From assembly GCA_027475525.1 (NCBI GenBank), contig JAMWFC010000134.1, positions 150,797 through 214,796 of the forward strand: a stretch of 64,000 nt of DNA, given 5' to 3'. This DNA comes from Macrolepiota albuminosa (taxonomy: Eukaryota; Basidiomycota; Agaricomycetes; Agaricales; Agaricaceae). Numbering within the stretch: position 1 is the stretch's first letter; the number at the start of each line of letters is the position of its first letter. This document shows positions 24,728-36,326 of the stretch, in pieces. The position numbers and the translations under genes are program-made. The notes under the pieces were generated by a model that saw only the letters and a program-made list of their open reading frames with translations, did not search any database and had not been told where the DNA came from.

Positions 24728-27700
24728 CATTGTATTCAGCTTCAATAATACTTTCAAACCAGATATCAAATGAGGTGGCCACATTGTCAGGAGCAGTGAG
24801 GGAATCTTGGTGGAGGAGTTTTTGCATATTTTCATCTAATAAGATTTCCATTAGTTCAGTGCATACGTGCATTATTGCACCCTGTTCAAATGATGATCAG
24901 GATAGATCTTTCATGATAGTAAAATAACATACGCCAAAGTTGGCAATAAAAATCGTTGGTAGAAATGAATCAACAAACTTGATCTAGAGAGTGGTGAGGA
25001 TTATATCAAGAGTCAAAAATGACTACTCACCTTTAGCCGTTGCCTAGTTGGATCACCTAAATATTCAGAGCCTGTCCAACCTTTTAATAGTCGATGAGCA
25101 CGATATAGTGGATCAGGATTGATATTATTTGTGATTTGAGCACCATCACCTTGAGGAGAACCAAGACCTCTAAGGTATCAATGAATTGCCTTTCGCAAGG
25201 GCTGCTCATATAATATGTGATGTGGTGGTACTTCCAGAGCATCTTCAGAAAAGTAAATTCTTGACATGATTTGCTCAGGATGAGTAATGGTTCGGCCGGA
25301 ACAGAGATGTTTGAAAATAGTAAGAGTTGTAGTCAGATCAGGAAAAAGCTGAAGGATAATTAGAAATGAAACATTTACAGAGTAATACATATATTTTTGA
25401 CACCTTGTTCTGAGAAAACTTGAAAGAAGCCTTGCTTGATGGTCGTAATAACTACATGCTGGTTGATATCTTTATGTCCAGTAGTGCCGAACAGCATAGC
25501 ACATAAAAGTTGTTTTCTAATCATCTTTACGAATTTTTGGCAATCAGAAGAGTCAAGGCAAGACTGAACATAAGGAAGCTTTGAAAACATATTTCAGATT
25601 ATAAAAAGAGTATGATTTATTTAATAACGCACTGAAGTGTTTGGGATATATTCAATAATAAGAGCCATTGGGTCAGTTGTAACGTTCAAAGAAGAAGATT
25701 GTTGTGGAGGCCAGGATGATAGTCTAGCAGAGACTTCAGATGCCATCCTGCTAACAAATGTTTGATCAATGGCGGTATCAAAGTCATGTAAAAGAAGGAG
25801 TAATAAGAAAGGCGAAACAGGAAACAATGGAAGTTCATGCAATATAGCCATTCTCACTGTAAAACCATATGCCGTCTGAAAAGCCAAATCATGTGGAGTA
25901 TTCCAGTCATGCAGAATAGGTGTTAAAAATATGTTGCCAGGAATATAAGTCCAATGTCCATTGTATTCAGTGGATTTTTTCATAACAAAAGCCCATGCAG
26001 AACGTAAAGGTCCATCACCAATGCTAGACGCACTAAAATCATATTCAATGTAAGTAAATATAATTGTTGAGCTAAAACTTACATTTCTACTCTTAAATGA
26101 TTTCCAAGCATAGCGCTTTTGGTAGCATTGATGCAAATGATGCCTGCTTGAGGTGGAAGGATAAGAGGATAACTGTTAGCGATGGCATATATCGCAGATA
26201 GAAGAGTATCGCCAGCATCCACTTCAGTTCTAGCTTGTATCAACAATTCATATTGCTCTTCCAAGTTTTGCAGGTAAAGACCACGTTTGAGTTGAAAACT
26301 ACAGAATATATGACAATCTTGAAGAGACAGTTCTGATGAAGTCGATGCAGTAGAATGGCTGATTGCAGAAACTGAAGAGGATATTGATGTTGAAAGAAGT
26401 ATTGGATCGATAACAGATTCAGTGTGAGAAGCCATCCCAATTGTTGTTGTCGTAGTTGCAGTAGCTGTGGGAGTAGAAACAGTGACCAGAGAAGCAATGA
26501 TTGTAGGAGCAGCAGCTATAGGAGAAGGAGGGGCTATTGCAGCTGCTGTAGTTGTATTCAATGTAATACAACGTTGATAACATTTAAGACGGCTAGACTC
26601 TTCATTCATGTCATCGGTAAAACAATGGTCCCAGAGACGTGGTGCTAAGCAAGCATGCTTGTTTTCACTAAGCAAAAATGGCCCAAGAATAAGAGTATAT
26701 AATGGCACTATAAAAAGAAAATTAGCTCATTATTTGTTGAACAGTTAAATATTCATACAAATAAAGATAATTTTGCGACGAGGCAAGCAAGACCCTCCCT
26801 CTAAAGAAAGAGGTGCATATTGTGGTAAGCGAGAGCACATAGCATCCATCTCTTGAAATGTCAGCTCTGAGAGACAATCTGGGTAACGTAGCAAAGGAGC
26901 TCCATGACCAAGAGGTTTGGGCATGAAGAAATTCCATTTATATGGAAGAATGACTTGAGCTTCCCAAACTGGAGAAGATACAGGTGATGTGTCATCATAT
27001 TTCAATGAATGAGTAGCGAAGTGATTACTGAGCATCTCATTCATAGGTGCTGCAATAAGACCATCAGGTAGAGTGTCCATATCAAAGTTGAATGTAAGAT
27101 TGAGAGCTTTTGCTTGTTTGATGAGAATGGGAAGTTTTGTCTGTAAAGGACATCTTTGATCCTTGAACAAATTACCACTCTCTGATACAAAAGTGCCATA
27201 AAGCTAAGAAAAACATAATGAGTACTTGAATAGCGAATTAAAAGAGTCTTACTGGCTCTGTGTGAATTACTACAATATATGAATAGTGTTGAGTGGAAGT
27301 TGTAGTAGAAGCAGTGTTGTTATTGTTACAACAAACAGCACTAGAACAAGTAGATGTGCGCCTAGAACGAGACTGAGCTTGAAGTTGAGGAGCAACTATT
27401 GAAGATCTAGGCAGTGGATTAGCAGTTACACCACCATGCCTAGAAGGCCCTAGAAAACCAGGAGCAGCACTATGATGCTGATACGCTGTGACACAAGCTG
27501 AATTGACTGTTGGTGGAACTATAAATGTAATCTATATTAGTGAATATGAAATAAAATATTTCATTACAGACCAGCAATTGTTGAACGGTTAGATGATAAA
27601 GCAGAAGTGGTCGTTACAACTTGATTTGAAAGCAGTGTCCAGGGTATGATTGTCAGGTTCCGCTGAGTCGGGGGCTCTCCAGGAAAGCAATCGCCCTTAC

Positions 27701-28697
27701 GATGCAGACTTGACCTACGGATACTCAGGTGTTTGGAACTCCGGGGCTAGGACTCCGGGGTTCAAGACGCGGACAGGGGCAGTCCCGGGAGAGGGGACTC
27801 GGTCCGGGGATTTGGGTTGGGAGTAGCTGGGGGATTCAGGTGGGGGTCGAGTTGTGAACCGGGGGTTCTAAGACGAGACCAAGTTAGTAAATTAAAGTCG
27901 CGAAGTGCGTACCAGTCTTAGAGCACGCGATTATCCAAGCATGCCAGTCAAGCGTGCCAGTCAATGCGTACCAGTCAAACAGAGGGCACGCAACAATCCA
28001 AGTAAAGCAAATGTAAACAGTGTAACAGTGTAGCAGTGTAATATCAAGACTAACAAATACAATGGGGGACTACGCTATAAGTACTACGGGACTGGGTCTC
28101 AGGATTCCGGGGTGTCTGGAATGAGTTCTGGGGGTCATTGAGTAGCGGGCAGGGACTGTATACCGGGATCGCGCGTGTGGGGTGCGCGATCAATTGGCGT
28201 GGAGGGAGCTGTGATGCGTGATGCGCGTGATCCGATCGTTGATCGGGGCTGGTGGCGGCTGATGGCGGTCCTTGATGCGCGTGATGGCAGTGTCGGTAGT
28301 CATGATGGCAGGGCGTGTCCTGTGGGGTCGGAGGGAGGGTCCCAGATGGTGTTCCGGGGGTGTCCCGGGGTGGGTCCGGAGGGGAGGGGTCGTGACAATG
28401 ATTGAATTTGCAAAAGTTTCAGAGCTGATAGCTATATGGCAATAATAAGCCTAATTACAGCGCTGACAAATGGTTCTGTAGGTATTTGGACCACTCTAAA
28501 AATAAGAACATAAAATTAAAACACAAAAAATATTAACGTACTGCAGAAAATAAATTTCCTGAGTTATCAGAGCAGTGGTGAAGTGGAAGCAAGGCATGTT
28601 CAGACTCTGGATGACTGCAAGCACAATCAACAGGGTCTGGGAGAAATGAAGTGCAGCCACACTCAGCATGCCTACAAGGAGGGGGCACAGAAGACAT
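24720..28697 (-). pseudogene. HECT-like gene of mobile-element type, interrupted
   Basis: The start at 28697 gives MSSVPPPCRHAECGCTSF and a Cys/His-rich N-terminus (DCACSHPESEH), possibly a zinc site. After a low-complexity Ser/Thr part come blocks matching a HECT-like fold often found in mushroom repeats: GDGPLRSAWAFVMKK, AILHELPLFPVSPFLLLLLL, HPEQIMSRIYF, YLRGLGSPQGDG and TSFDIWFESIIEAE before the stop at 24720-24722. Several introns are visible. A CGA-to-TGA-type stop precedes YLRGLGSPQ (near 25182) and a solo LTR splits it at 27651-28397. HECT proteins transfer ubiquitin through a C-terminal cysteine; I cannot place that cysteine here. It runs in the same direction as the integrase gene. 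The family call is moderate. Confidence 0.6.
27651..28397 (-). mobile_element. Solo LTR of a Ty3/gypsy-type element with perfect target duplication
   Basis: The 747-bp unit starts TGTCAGGTTCCGCTGAGTCG and ends GGGGTCGTGACA. It is flanked by atgat on both sides (27646-27650 and 28398-28402), a perfect 5-bp target duplication. Its ends resemble those of the LTR at 36801 (TGTCAGGTTCCACTGA... GGTTGTGACA), whose internal region is coded on the minus strand. Unlike its surroundings it is GC-rich and full of CG, so it is young. An open frame at 28175-28405 inside it is a by-product of base composition. Confidence 0.92.
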
Positions 28698-29279
28698 CAC
28701 CGTCAAAAGCAAAAGTGATGATGCATGACATACCACTCAGCCTGCAAAATTTACCCCATATTGGCAGCAGCCCCAAAATCTGACAATCTTCTTTAAGATA
28801 GATAAGTAATTGACATTATTGTGTGCACATGTGCAATTGTCGACAGAACTTCAACATCGATCGAAGTGCGTCAATGAGAAGAGCCCAGGATTATAGCATA
28901 CAAGTACAAAGTCAGAATGTGAATGTGAAAAGGATTGATACCAGTAAATGGTATACAAGGCAAAATAATAATGTTGATTTGTCCGGTGAGGCCCTTCATA
29001 GAAAAGTGTAAAAGAAACCTAAGACTTTGACTTTCAGAAATTGACACATTGTAAATGGTATAACAGGTTTCTTTATACCTTTCACAATGGACACCTTCCA
29101 GCAGTACTTGTCTGAGGCATTTGGCATTTGGCATTGGCTGACGTAAAACGCATTACCTACAAAGCCATCAAGCACTGCTTTGACTCGCTCTTCGTGATCA
29201 GTCTTGGTAATATCATAGTCAACTCAACCTATGGCAGATCTGAACGTCAAAAAGCATTGCCTTTTCGAATCGATCTTCC
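28698..29279. other. Boundary between the decayed block and the second genic island
   Basis: About 580 bp. CG dinucleotides return from about 28.85 kb. No coding frame with recognisable content is present. It should hold the promoter of the downstream ECM4-type gene. Confidence 0.4.
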
Positions 29280-30675
29280 ATGGCTCTGGCGAAGGATAAA
29301 GAAGTCGACGTGACAAAATTCAAACTTCAGGCAGATGGGAGCTCAAGAGGTCAGAGACTGCCTTTCGCAACTTTATTGAGAAAGGCGGAAGCTTTGAGCC
29401 CGAACCGGGTATGCAAATTACGACTTTTGACACTTCCCTTTCATCATTTCTTCACTTTAGATCGATATCATCTCTATGTCTCGCTTGCTTGCCGTATGTA
29501 TCTTCTCCGTATCCCTTGTTCGAGATTGATTGAGGATGACCCTAGCTTGGGCGACGAGGACATTGATCATGAGGAAGCTCAAAGGTCTAGAGAACCTCAT
29601 CTGTGAGTTAGGTACTTTGAAATAATCAGATTCTAATGAAACTCTCAAGCTGTTACTGTAGTGTCTCCACACATGGGCAAATTGGGTTGGCCGTTCGCAA
29701 ACGTCGACAATTACCCAGGTGCAGAAATTGACACGCTCAATGGGAGCGAGCACATCAAGGATCTCTACTTCAAGGTTGACCCAGACTTCCAGGGGAGGTG
29801 CGTCTCATGTCTTGCTAGTGTAGGATTCCCACAATGACTTGCGATTTTGATCGCAGGTTTAGCGTTCCGGTCCTCTGGGACAAGAAATCTCAAACGATTG
29901 TCAACAACGAAAGCTCTGAGATCATTCGCATGTTCGACACTGCTTTCAACGACTTACTTCCTTCTGACAAGGCGGCTTTAACTTTCTACCCTGAGCACCT
30001 TCGAGCCGAGATCGACGAAGTCAACAAATGGGTGTATGCCAACATCAATAGTGAGACGATCTTTTACTTTTCAAGCCAGTTACTAAACGTTAAGGTTTTG
30101 GTATCCAGACGGGGTATATCGCGCTGGTGTCGCTACTACCCAGACCGCTTATGAAGCAGCAGTCAAGGAAGTATTCGAATCTCTGGATAAGGTAGAGAAG
30201 ATGCTTGAGGGAAAGGACTGTCTTGTTGGAGACCAGCTTACCGAAGCCGACATCCGCCTTTTTGTCACTGCAGTATGTTTTCTAAGCCCGCCCTAGGTTG
30301 TGTTGGCTACGGAGTTAATTTCACGCGTTTAGATCCGTTTTGATGTCGTTTATCACGGCCACTTCAAGTGCAACCTGCGTACTATCCGCGATGGTTATCC
30401 TGCAATACATAGGTAAGCTTGATCTTTACTTTGACCTTGTTATTGTTACGGTTCCCTGACTTCGCGTGCACAGGTGGATGCGGAAACTCTATTGGGAGAA
30501 CGATGCTTTCAAGTCCACGACTGATTTCGACCACATCAAGGTCCATTATTATTGGTCCCACACCTTCGTACGTTCGACTCATACTCAATGAAATAAAAAC
30601 CATGACCTGTTGATGTAGTTGAATCCACACCGTATCGTACCTGTCGGGCCCATCCCGCACATTTTGCCGTTGTGA
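29280..30675 (+). CDS. ECM4: Glutathionyl-hydroquinone reductase, ECM4/GTO type, with a 1-bp frameshift
   Basis: This enzyme reduces glutathionyl-hydroquinones with glutathione through a catalytic cysteine. Nine exons: 29280-29408, 29461-29493, 29546-29602, 29650-29797, 29857-30050, 30109-30272, 30333-30412, 30474-30567 and 30619-30675. The active-site motif spans an intron as YVSLAC/PWATRT. Other family blocks are VDPDFQGRFSVPVLWDKK, GHFKCNLRTIRDGYPA, HYYWSH and the C-terminal RIVPVGPIPHIL. In exon 1 the frame slips once near 29342. The expected codons for Ser-Phe-Lys-Arg read agctcaagagg, which lacks one T relative to agcttcaagagg. All later exons are intact, so this is a very recent lesion or a sequencing error. 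The acceptor at 29649 is preferred because it restores SVTVVSP. Confidence 0.92.
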
Positions 30676-33420
30676 AGGGTATTGCCTTTGTCATGGCGCG
30701 GAGATCAAATTAATTGAAGAGTTGAAGACTACATTGTCGTCATGGCACGACTTCTTTTTCATCTTGTAACAGTTTCACATGATGTATTATGATATTTGTA
30801 AGTGATTCGATTCAAGTACGAGACGGCGCATCAACGCCCTATGCCATAATCAGTTCTCACCACAGCCTGCGTTACACTGCACTGGGAACGATACAGGCAG
30901 CGTGGAATCTTGGAAACGTATTTTTATGTCAACACTGCTAGTATCGTCACTAGTGTTGTCTTCCATTTATAATTTTACTCTGGACAGTACTTTTCTCATT
31001 AGTTTTCACCATTCTCGTCCATCGATTTTGCCGTAGCTATTTCCGGGTCAGCTAGGAGCCCCTCGGTCTTGCACGACATCATGTTCTATTGAAGCACTTG
31101 TCACGGTGTGGTGGGTGATGCTATAACATTTCCACTTTCAAGTTATTATTGACCCACTTTACCAGAGAAGACATCTTCTCGCTCTTAGATGGAAGACTCC
31201 AGCCTGAACTTTTTTATTCAAGACTGGTCTTTCTCGATCATTAGCTTGTCTATTGACCGATTGACCATCCATATCTGAATGCTCAATCAGAGAAACGTTA
31301 AACAGGATTATGACAATGATGCATTGGGAACTTGAGAATTAAGAGTGTCAAATTAGATGCACTGCGCCTCAGAGTGCAGAGAGGCTGAGGATGGATCAGA
31401 TGAGCTGCCCCATATCATGCATTCGGTCTAGTCCCGAGCCTGCCACCAATTTAACTGCAGAATGTGTACGCTTTATCTGCTTCCGCGGACCACAGACATT
31501 TTGAGACCCATTTGAAATTGCATCATTTGGACAGCATGCGAAATGTATGCAACCATCACCTCGTTACCGCTATCTGAGCACTGAAGTACTGATGACACGA
31601 ACCTTGGCAGTTTTCAACGTGGGGTATGATCGAAATATAAGTTCTGTTTACGACACTGTAATTGCAGCTGATTCCTGACATGGAGTTCTTGTATCTCAGT
31701 GAGAACAACCTTTCCTTATTTCTGACTACTGAGAAGAATCTTCAGCTAAATTGTGCTGGTGGCATATTGGGCGATGTCGAATCTTAAGCCATGATGCAAG
31801 TTGATCTGATCATATCTGATTCCGGATCAACGTCACTACTCGAATTCGTTCATAAACTATTCGTCCACAACTTGAATGTTTCCCATGTTTTATTGCGAAG
31901 GCTCGCTTATTGTTGACTATACTTTGTCGTGCTTAACGGACTGACTGTAGGTATTAACTGGACAAATGGTTTCGCTCATCCTAATGCCTGACCTTCAATT
32001 CGTAGTGGTCAAATTACATAACGCTTTCGAACGGCCATGTCTCCTGATGATTTTACTGATGATTTGCTAGCTCATATAGACCGAGTTCTAAGAAGCATGT
32101 GTTTTTCTAGAACGATAACATTTCTCAGTATGGTCTTATTATGAAGCCGGGACTCGCACAGCCTCCTCTATTAAATCCCCCATGGTCTAACGGTGAGCAC
32201 TCTGTATAGAAAGTAGCTCAGGCTTTCCGCCAACGTGTCCTTGTATACATTCCACCTCGTTTAGAAGCCGTGCCATGTATGCCCAACTTCGCATTGTTCC
32301 GGCCGTAAAATTTTCGTCGCAAGCACGAATGTCGATCACACCGGCAACAGTCCAGAACGCTCGCTTTTAATGTTTAATGGAACTTCCCTTTACTCTTTGA
32401 GTCATTCAAACCAACTGATTCACGAGGCTCTCACGTTTGGCCTCGCATTGATCTTTGCCAATCACCAAGGTAACAAAAAGTCAACTTGACGTGGACTTCA
32501 ATACACTCTCGAGAAACTCAGAATGACTGGCGGAAAGTTAATACATAGAGACCATTGGTCGATGATGAGACGAAACTGATTATCTTATATATTTTTTTCT
32601 CAATTCATTACAGGTTATTGTCCAACGATGAAACTCTGAACGCATGCCATGGAGATGGGTCTCACAGCGGCTTCAGTATAAAACAGGCGCCGTTTCTATG
32701 ATTACTCTGACGACATGTCGTAGTACCAATTTCTCCTGGGACATAGTGGGATTCCGTTTTTGGAGAGCCCTTGTAAACCTTGCGACGCATCATTCTGCCA
32801 TGCCAATTAAAGTTTAATGCATCATTTCAAGCAATTTCACCTTTGTGCCTTTGCGCTCGTTGTCAAAAAGGTGCCATCCACCGAGTTCGGCAGCGGGAGA
32901 AAGGCACTAGAGGTGAATTACTATGCGTCATATTACCGAGCTCTTCCAGATACCTTCAATCAGCTGATATCCAAGCTTGGAAATGCCGCACTCTCCATTT
33001 ATTTTTCTGTCGGGATCATGAGTCAAAAGCTGTGTTTCTGTCAACATCCTTCGTTGTATCTATAATGTCTCGGTCCTGTGTCCTGTCTGGGGGTCCTCAG
33101 TCCTATCCCTTATCCTCAAGGCAGTGCCGAGCCAGACGCGCATGGCCATCCATACTGAAATGGAAGCACTCGCACTCCGGGCTTGTGCACACAGGAGCGG
33201 GCGGTCCTCTCCTTGACCACAACAGGCAGGCTTCTATTTGGATGGACGCGTAATATCCGGTCAGATCCACATATTGCGGCACACATGTTATTGCACATGG
33301 CTGTTCACAGCACATCGAAGGAACTCATTGCTTGTAGCCATACCTGCCATGGCTAGATATAAGAATGACTGGTATTATCATCCTTGTGGTCATTTCACTC
33401 CCTGATTCGCGGCTACAACG
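30676..33420. other. Long intergenic region without recognised features
   Basis: About 2.7 kb of mixed-composition DNA with ordinary CG content. The longest frames (32780-33253 plus and 33103-33315 minus) overlap each other and have no family resemblance. I found no tRNA, repeat family or transposon end. It may hold regulatory DNA or an untranslated transcript, but nothing in the sequence shows this. Confidence 0.45.
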
Positions 33421-34287
33421 ATGAGTTCACCAACATCTCCTGCATGCCCATCGACGCCGTTATGTGCGTACAGTTCGCCAGCTTTGCAGCATCAGACATC
33501 GTCGACGGCTACGAATATATCACATCCCCCATCTACAGCACCAATGCCGATGTCTGTGCATGCAGACGCCTCGCTACTCCCACAGCTTCGGACGTCATAC
33601 CTGGATGAAGGATCACCAGCAATGCCGTCGACACCAATAATACCATACCTTCCACTGCCGCCGCATACTCCATCGCCGAATCCAAGCCCGCCTAATTCCA
33701 TCTCAACATCTCATTCCAGCTCACATACTCTCGTCTTTCATCCTCTGCTTCGCTACTCACAGTACGGCACTCCCGCACTTGTTTGGGACGTGCGCACCGA
33801 TCCTACTTCCACGTCGTTACTCCAACGGAATCCTGTTTTGACCAATCCAGTCACAACGTCCGCCCATGCCCCCGTTCCCGTTCCTGTGCACGAGCTACAC
33901 CAGCATGCAACTTCACCTCCTCTCCGTGTTCTCCACCTCTTTTGCGGCATTGTCCCGCACACTAGCACCTGGGGTACCATTACTGTCACCGCATCTCCTT
34001 TACAAATTGGCGTAACAATCCTTGACGTCCTCACTACTGTGCACGAATGCATGCGAATGCCAATAACACATACAGAGTGGAACGCACTATGTCAGAAACA
34101 ACAGAACCGCGTGAACGAGACTTTTCATTTACGTTGGCATATGTCAGAGACGCCTATGGAGACGCGGGGGAATGGGGTGTTGAGGCAGGATTGCCTCCTC
34201 CGGCACACGCTATGGGGTGGTCTGATGCCGAGCTTTGTTGAGGAGGATGTTGCCGTACTGACGCTGCGCCGCCAGGAGGTTGTGTGA
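33421..34287 (+). CDS. DUF6699-domain protein
   Basis: A single exon codes for 288 residues from ATG 33421. The first 110 residues are Ser/Pro/Thr-rich and probably disordered. From about residue 110 the DUF6699 pattern appears: HPLLRYSQYGTPALVWDVRT, then RVLHLFCGIVPHTSTWGTIT, ITILDVL-type strand-helix (VTILDVLTTVHECMRMPIT), HTEWNAL, and GGLMPSFVEEDVAVLTLRR near the end. DUF6699 is a basidiomycete-rich domain of unknown role, named here from memory. Context gives no hint of function. The intact long frame in a genic island supports a real gene. Confidence 0.85.
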   Translation: MSSPTSPACPSTPLCAYSSPALQHQTSSTATNISHPPSTAPMPMSVHADASLLPQLRTSYLDEGSPAMPSTPIIPYLPLPPHTPSPNPSPPNSISTSHSSSHTLVFHPLLRYSQYGTPALVWDVRTDPTSTSLLQRNPVLTNPVTTSAHAPVPVPVHELHQHATSPPLRVLHLFCGIVPHTSTWGTITVTASPLQIGVTILDVLTTVHECMRMPITHTEWNALCQKQQNRVNETFHLRWHMSETPMETRGNGVLRQDCLLRHTLWGGLMPSFVEEDVAVLTLRRQEVV

Positions 34288-34701
34288 TTAGGTTCTTCAG
34301 GTCCTCTGTCTTTCGTACTTGACACGGTTTTGTCGCTGAGGATCTCATGGCATCAACCACTGGAGCTACCCTGGGACTCGGGGTTCAACAAAACGTGAAT
34401 GCTGTCATAGTTGCTGGGATTCTGGCAGATGCCTTGTTCGTATCGACGTGGCCCTTGACATTTTGACAGACCAATATTGCGCACTCATCGTTCAAACGTT
34501 TACGGTCAAACACAGATCTTTTCCTTGCATTACCGTGGAAGCAACAGTATAACACACCCACGTATTGTGGATGATTGTTAATAAATGGTCATGTACGCAT
34601 AAAAAACAGTGAGCCGGCCTTGATTCCCCCTATTCAGCCTCACTGCTTACATTCAAACAGGTTGTGAATCGTTGGCTCCTCATCACTTGCATCTCATACC
34701 G
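34288..34701. other. Convergent intergenic region
   Basis: The DUF6699 gene (plus) and the next gene (minus) end facing each other across about 410 bp. It should carry both polyadenylation regions. No other feature was seen. Confidence 0.4.
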
Positions 34702-35534
34702 TCACCCATTGTCATGTCCCCAAGCACGCTCATAGACTCCGAGGGTATATACCAAGGTATCATCACTCCTTGCTTCTCCTATCAGCCCCTTGTCTGTTTT
34801 TGTGATTGTCGTTACATCGTGATGTATTGGTCGGGCTGGCATGGCAATAGCCACTGCAACCTGGATTCGTCTCTCGTCGTTGACGCTGTTACCCTTGACT
34901 TTCTTACGGAAAATGCCTTTCTCCGCCTCGACATGTCGAGTCCACCTATAAAAGGGTGCGGCGGCAGGTTCTGCACGTTGGGATAGCGTTCCATCATTTT
35001 TCGTACGACACGACTGCGTCACGACGGCAGAGACAGGCTATGCAAAAAGCGAGGTGTGAGCCATGCACCGACACGATATTCAACAGAGAAATTTGTCTGT
35101 ACATTGTAGAATGCACAGCTCCAAGGGGCAAGTAGGTTGACAAAACATACCATAATTGCGTCCCATGTCTCGTGCCCTGCCGTCATGTGAGGATTAGAAT
35201 CGGTTGTTGATCGGTTGTTGTTCTTGTCGAGGTCTTTTGTGTCAATTGTCCACAAATCATATAACTTAGGCCTTGGACCCAGACCCGTCCTCGTTGATGA
35301 TCTCTCATCAGCTGTCCAGTCGCGTCTGTGCATCTCCCCGCGTAGACGAACGAACTGAATGCGGCGCCATCCAAAAATACCTAGCATAGACAGTGCGAAA
35401 AGACCGATGGCAAGGAAGGCAAGGATAAGAGGTGGAGAGGCACTTGGGGGAATGCCTCCAGGGCCGGAGTCAGGAATCTGTCTGCTAAAAATGCGAGAGG
35501 ATGTTGTATAGGGCGTGCTAGTGGAAATGAACAT
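34702..35534 (-). CDS. Single-pass membrane protein of unknown function, conserved in agaricomycetes
   Basis: Two exons, 35534-35151 and 35037-34702, with a 113-nt GT-AG intron, give 239 residues. The acceptor at 35038 joins WDAIM to PVSAVV and is the one that reaches the C-terminal frame. The N-terminus is Ser/Thr-rich and probably outside the cell or in a lumen (MFISTSTPYTTSSRIFSRQ). A transmembrane helix follows (LILAFLAIGLFALSMLGIF), then a basic stop-transfer WRRIQFVRLRGE, the block RPKLYDLWT, and at the end QVAVAIAMPARP and LVYTLGVYERAW. From memory, mushroom genomes carry a family with this order (PKLWDLW, IMPLSV, VAVTIAMP, aromatic end). No function is known to me. The ATG at 35534 is the first in frame. 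Confidence 0.85.
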
Positions 35535-36326
35535 GGTGGGCCGTGAACATGGTGGTGGGAGAACAACCAAAGCATTCGTGGAGTCTGGGAAGCTGGAGGA
35601 CGACAGTTATCCCTATTTAGGATGCTATAATGTGCGAAACTGCCACCCGTTTTAGATGATCGTCACCGCGTGATGACGTATCAGCGCACAGGAGTCGTTG
35701 ATTCTGCAATGTGGATCCTTTGCAAAAAACCGCAAGATAGAGAAGGTTGTCGTAAACTAGATTCTGACTTCTACGCTTGGAACGCCAACGTGATTAGCGA
35801 TGATCCTGGAAAATAAGCGTTTGCAAAATCAGTGTCAGCATACGGATCAAGGCCTTTTGACGGTAAAATTCGAAGTTACTGTGACAATTCCAGGTCCTTG
35901 CCATATACTTCTCTCGTAATATACATGCTAAGTCAAGGAGGTCCAGTTGGTGGATAGAAGACAGGAAGTAGATATCAATGATTTCATTACTCCAGCCCGG
36001 GGTTTTAAACAAGAAAAAAAAACGCTCAAAGATTCTAATATACATCCGACACCTTAGATTTGTTTTTAAAGTGGAAAGGACATCAACTTGAATAGAAATC
36101 AGTAAATTAGCATATTGAAATGACGGCAAAACTAAGGGGAATTAGCAAGCCGTCCATCAGTCAGCCGCCACATGACACACGCCAAGGCGTTCTCACAACC
36201 TACTATCTTGATTTGGAAGCGTATGGCTTACTACTGCACCTTATCTTAATCGTAGGACACAGCGTCCTCGCAATACAAAGAGATTTAAAGATATAAACCT
36301 AGACTGATAAATACACATATGGTGTT
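35535..36326. other. Boundary of the nested-transposon region
   Basis: About 790 bp. The first 300 bp should hold the promoter of the membrane-protein gene. The rest is unassigned and includes an A-rich run near 36014-36022. CG becomes scarce from about 36.3 kb. Confidence 0.4.

Noticed and set aside
28175..28405. 76-codon frame in GC-rich DNA
   Set aside because: It is inside the solo LTR at 27651-28397, and GC-rich sequence keeps frames open by chance.
32780..33253. 157-codon plus-strand frame
   Set aside because: There is no recognisable domain or splice structure, it overlaps frames on both strands, and its codon use does not resemble the host genes.
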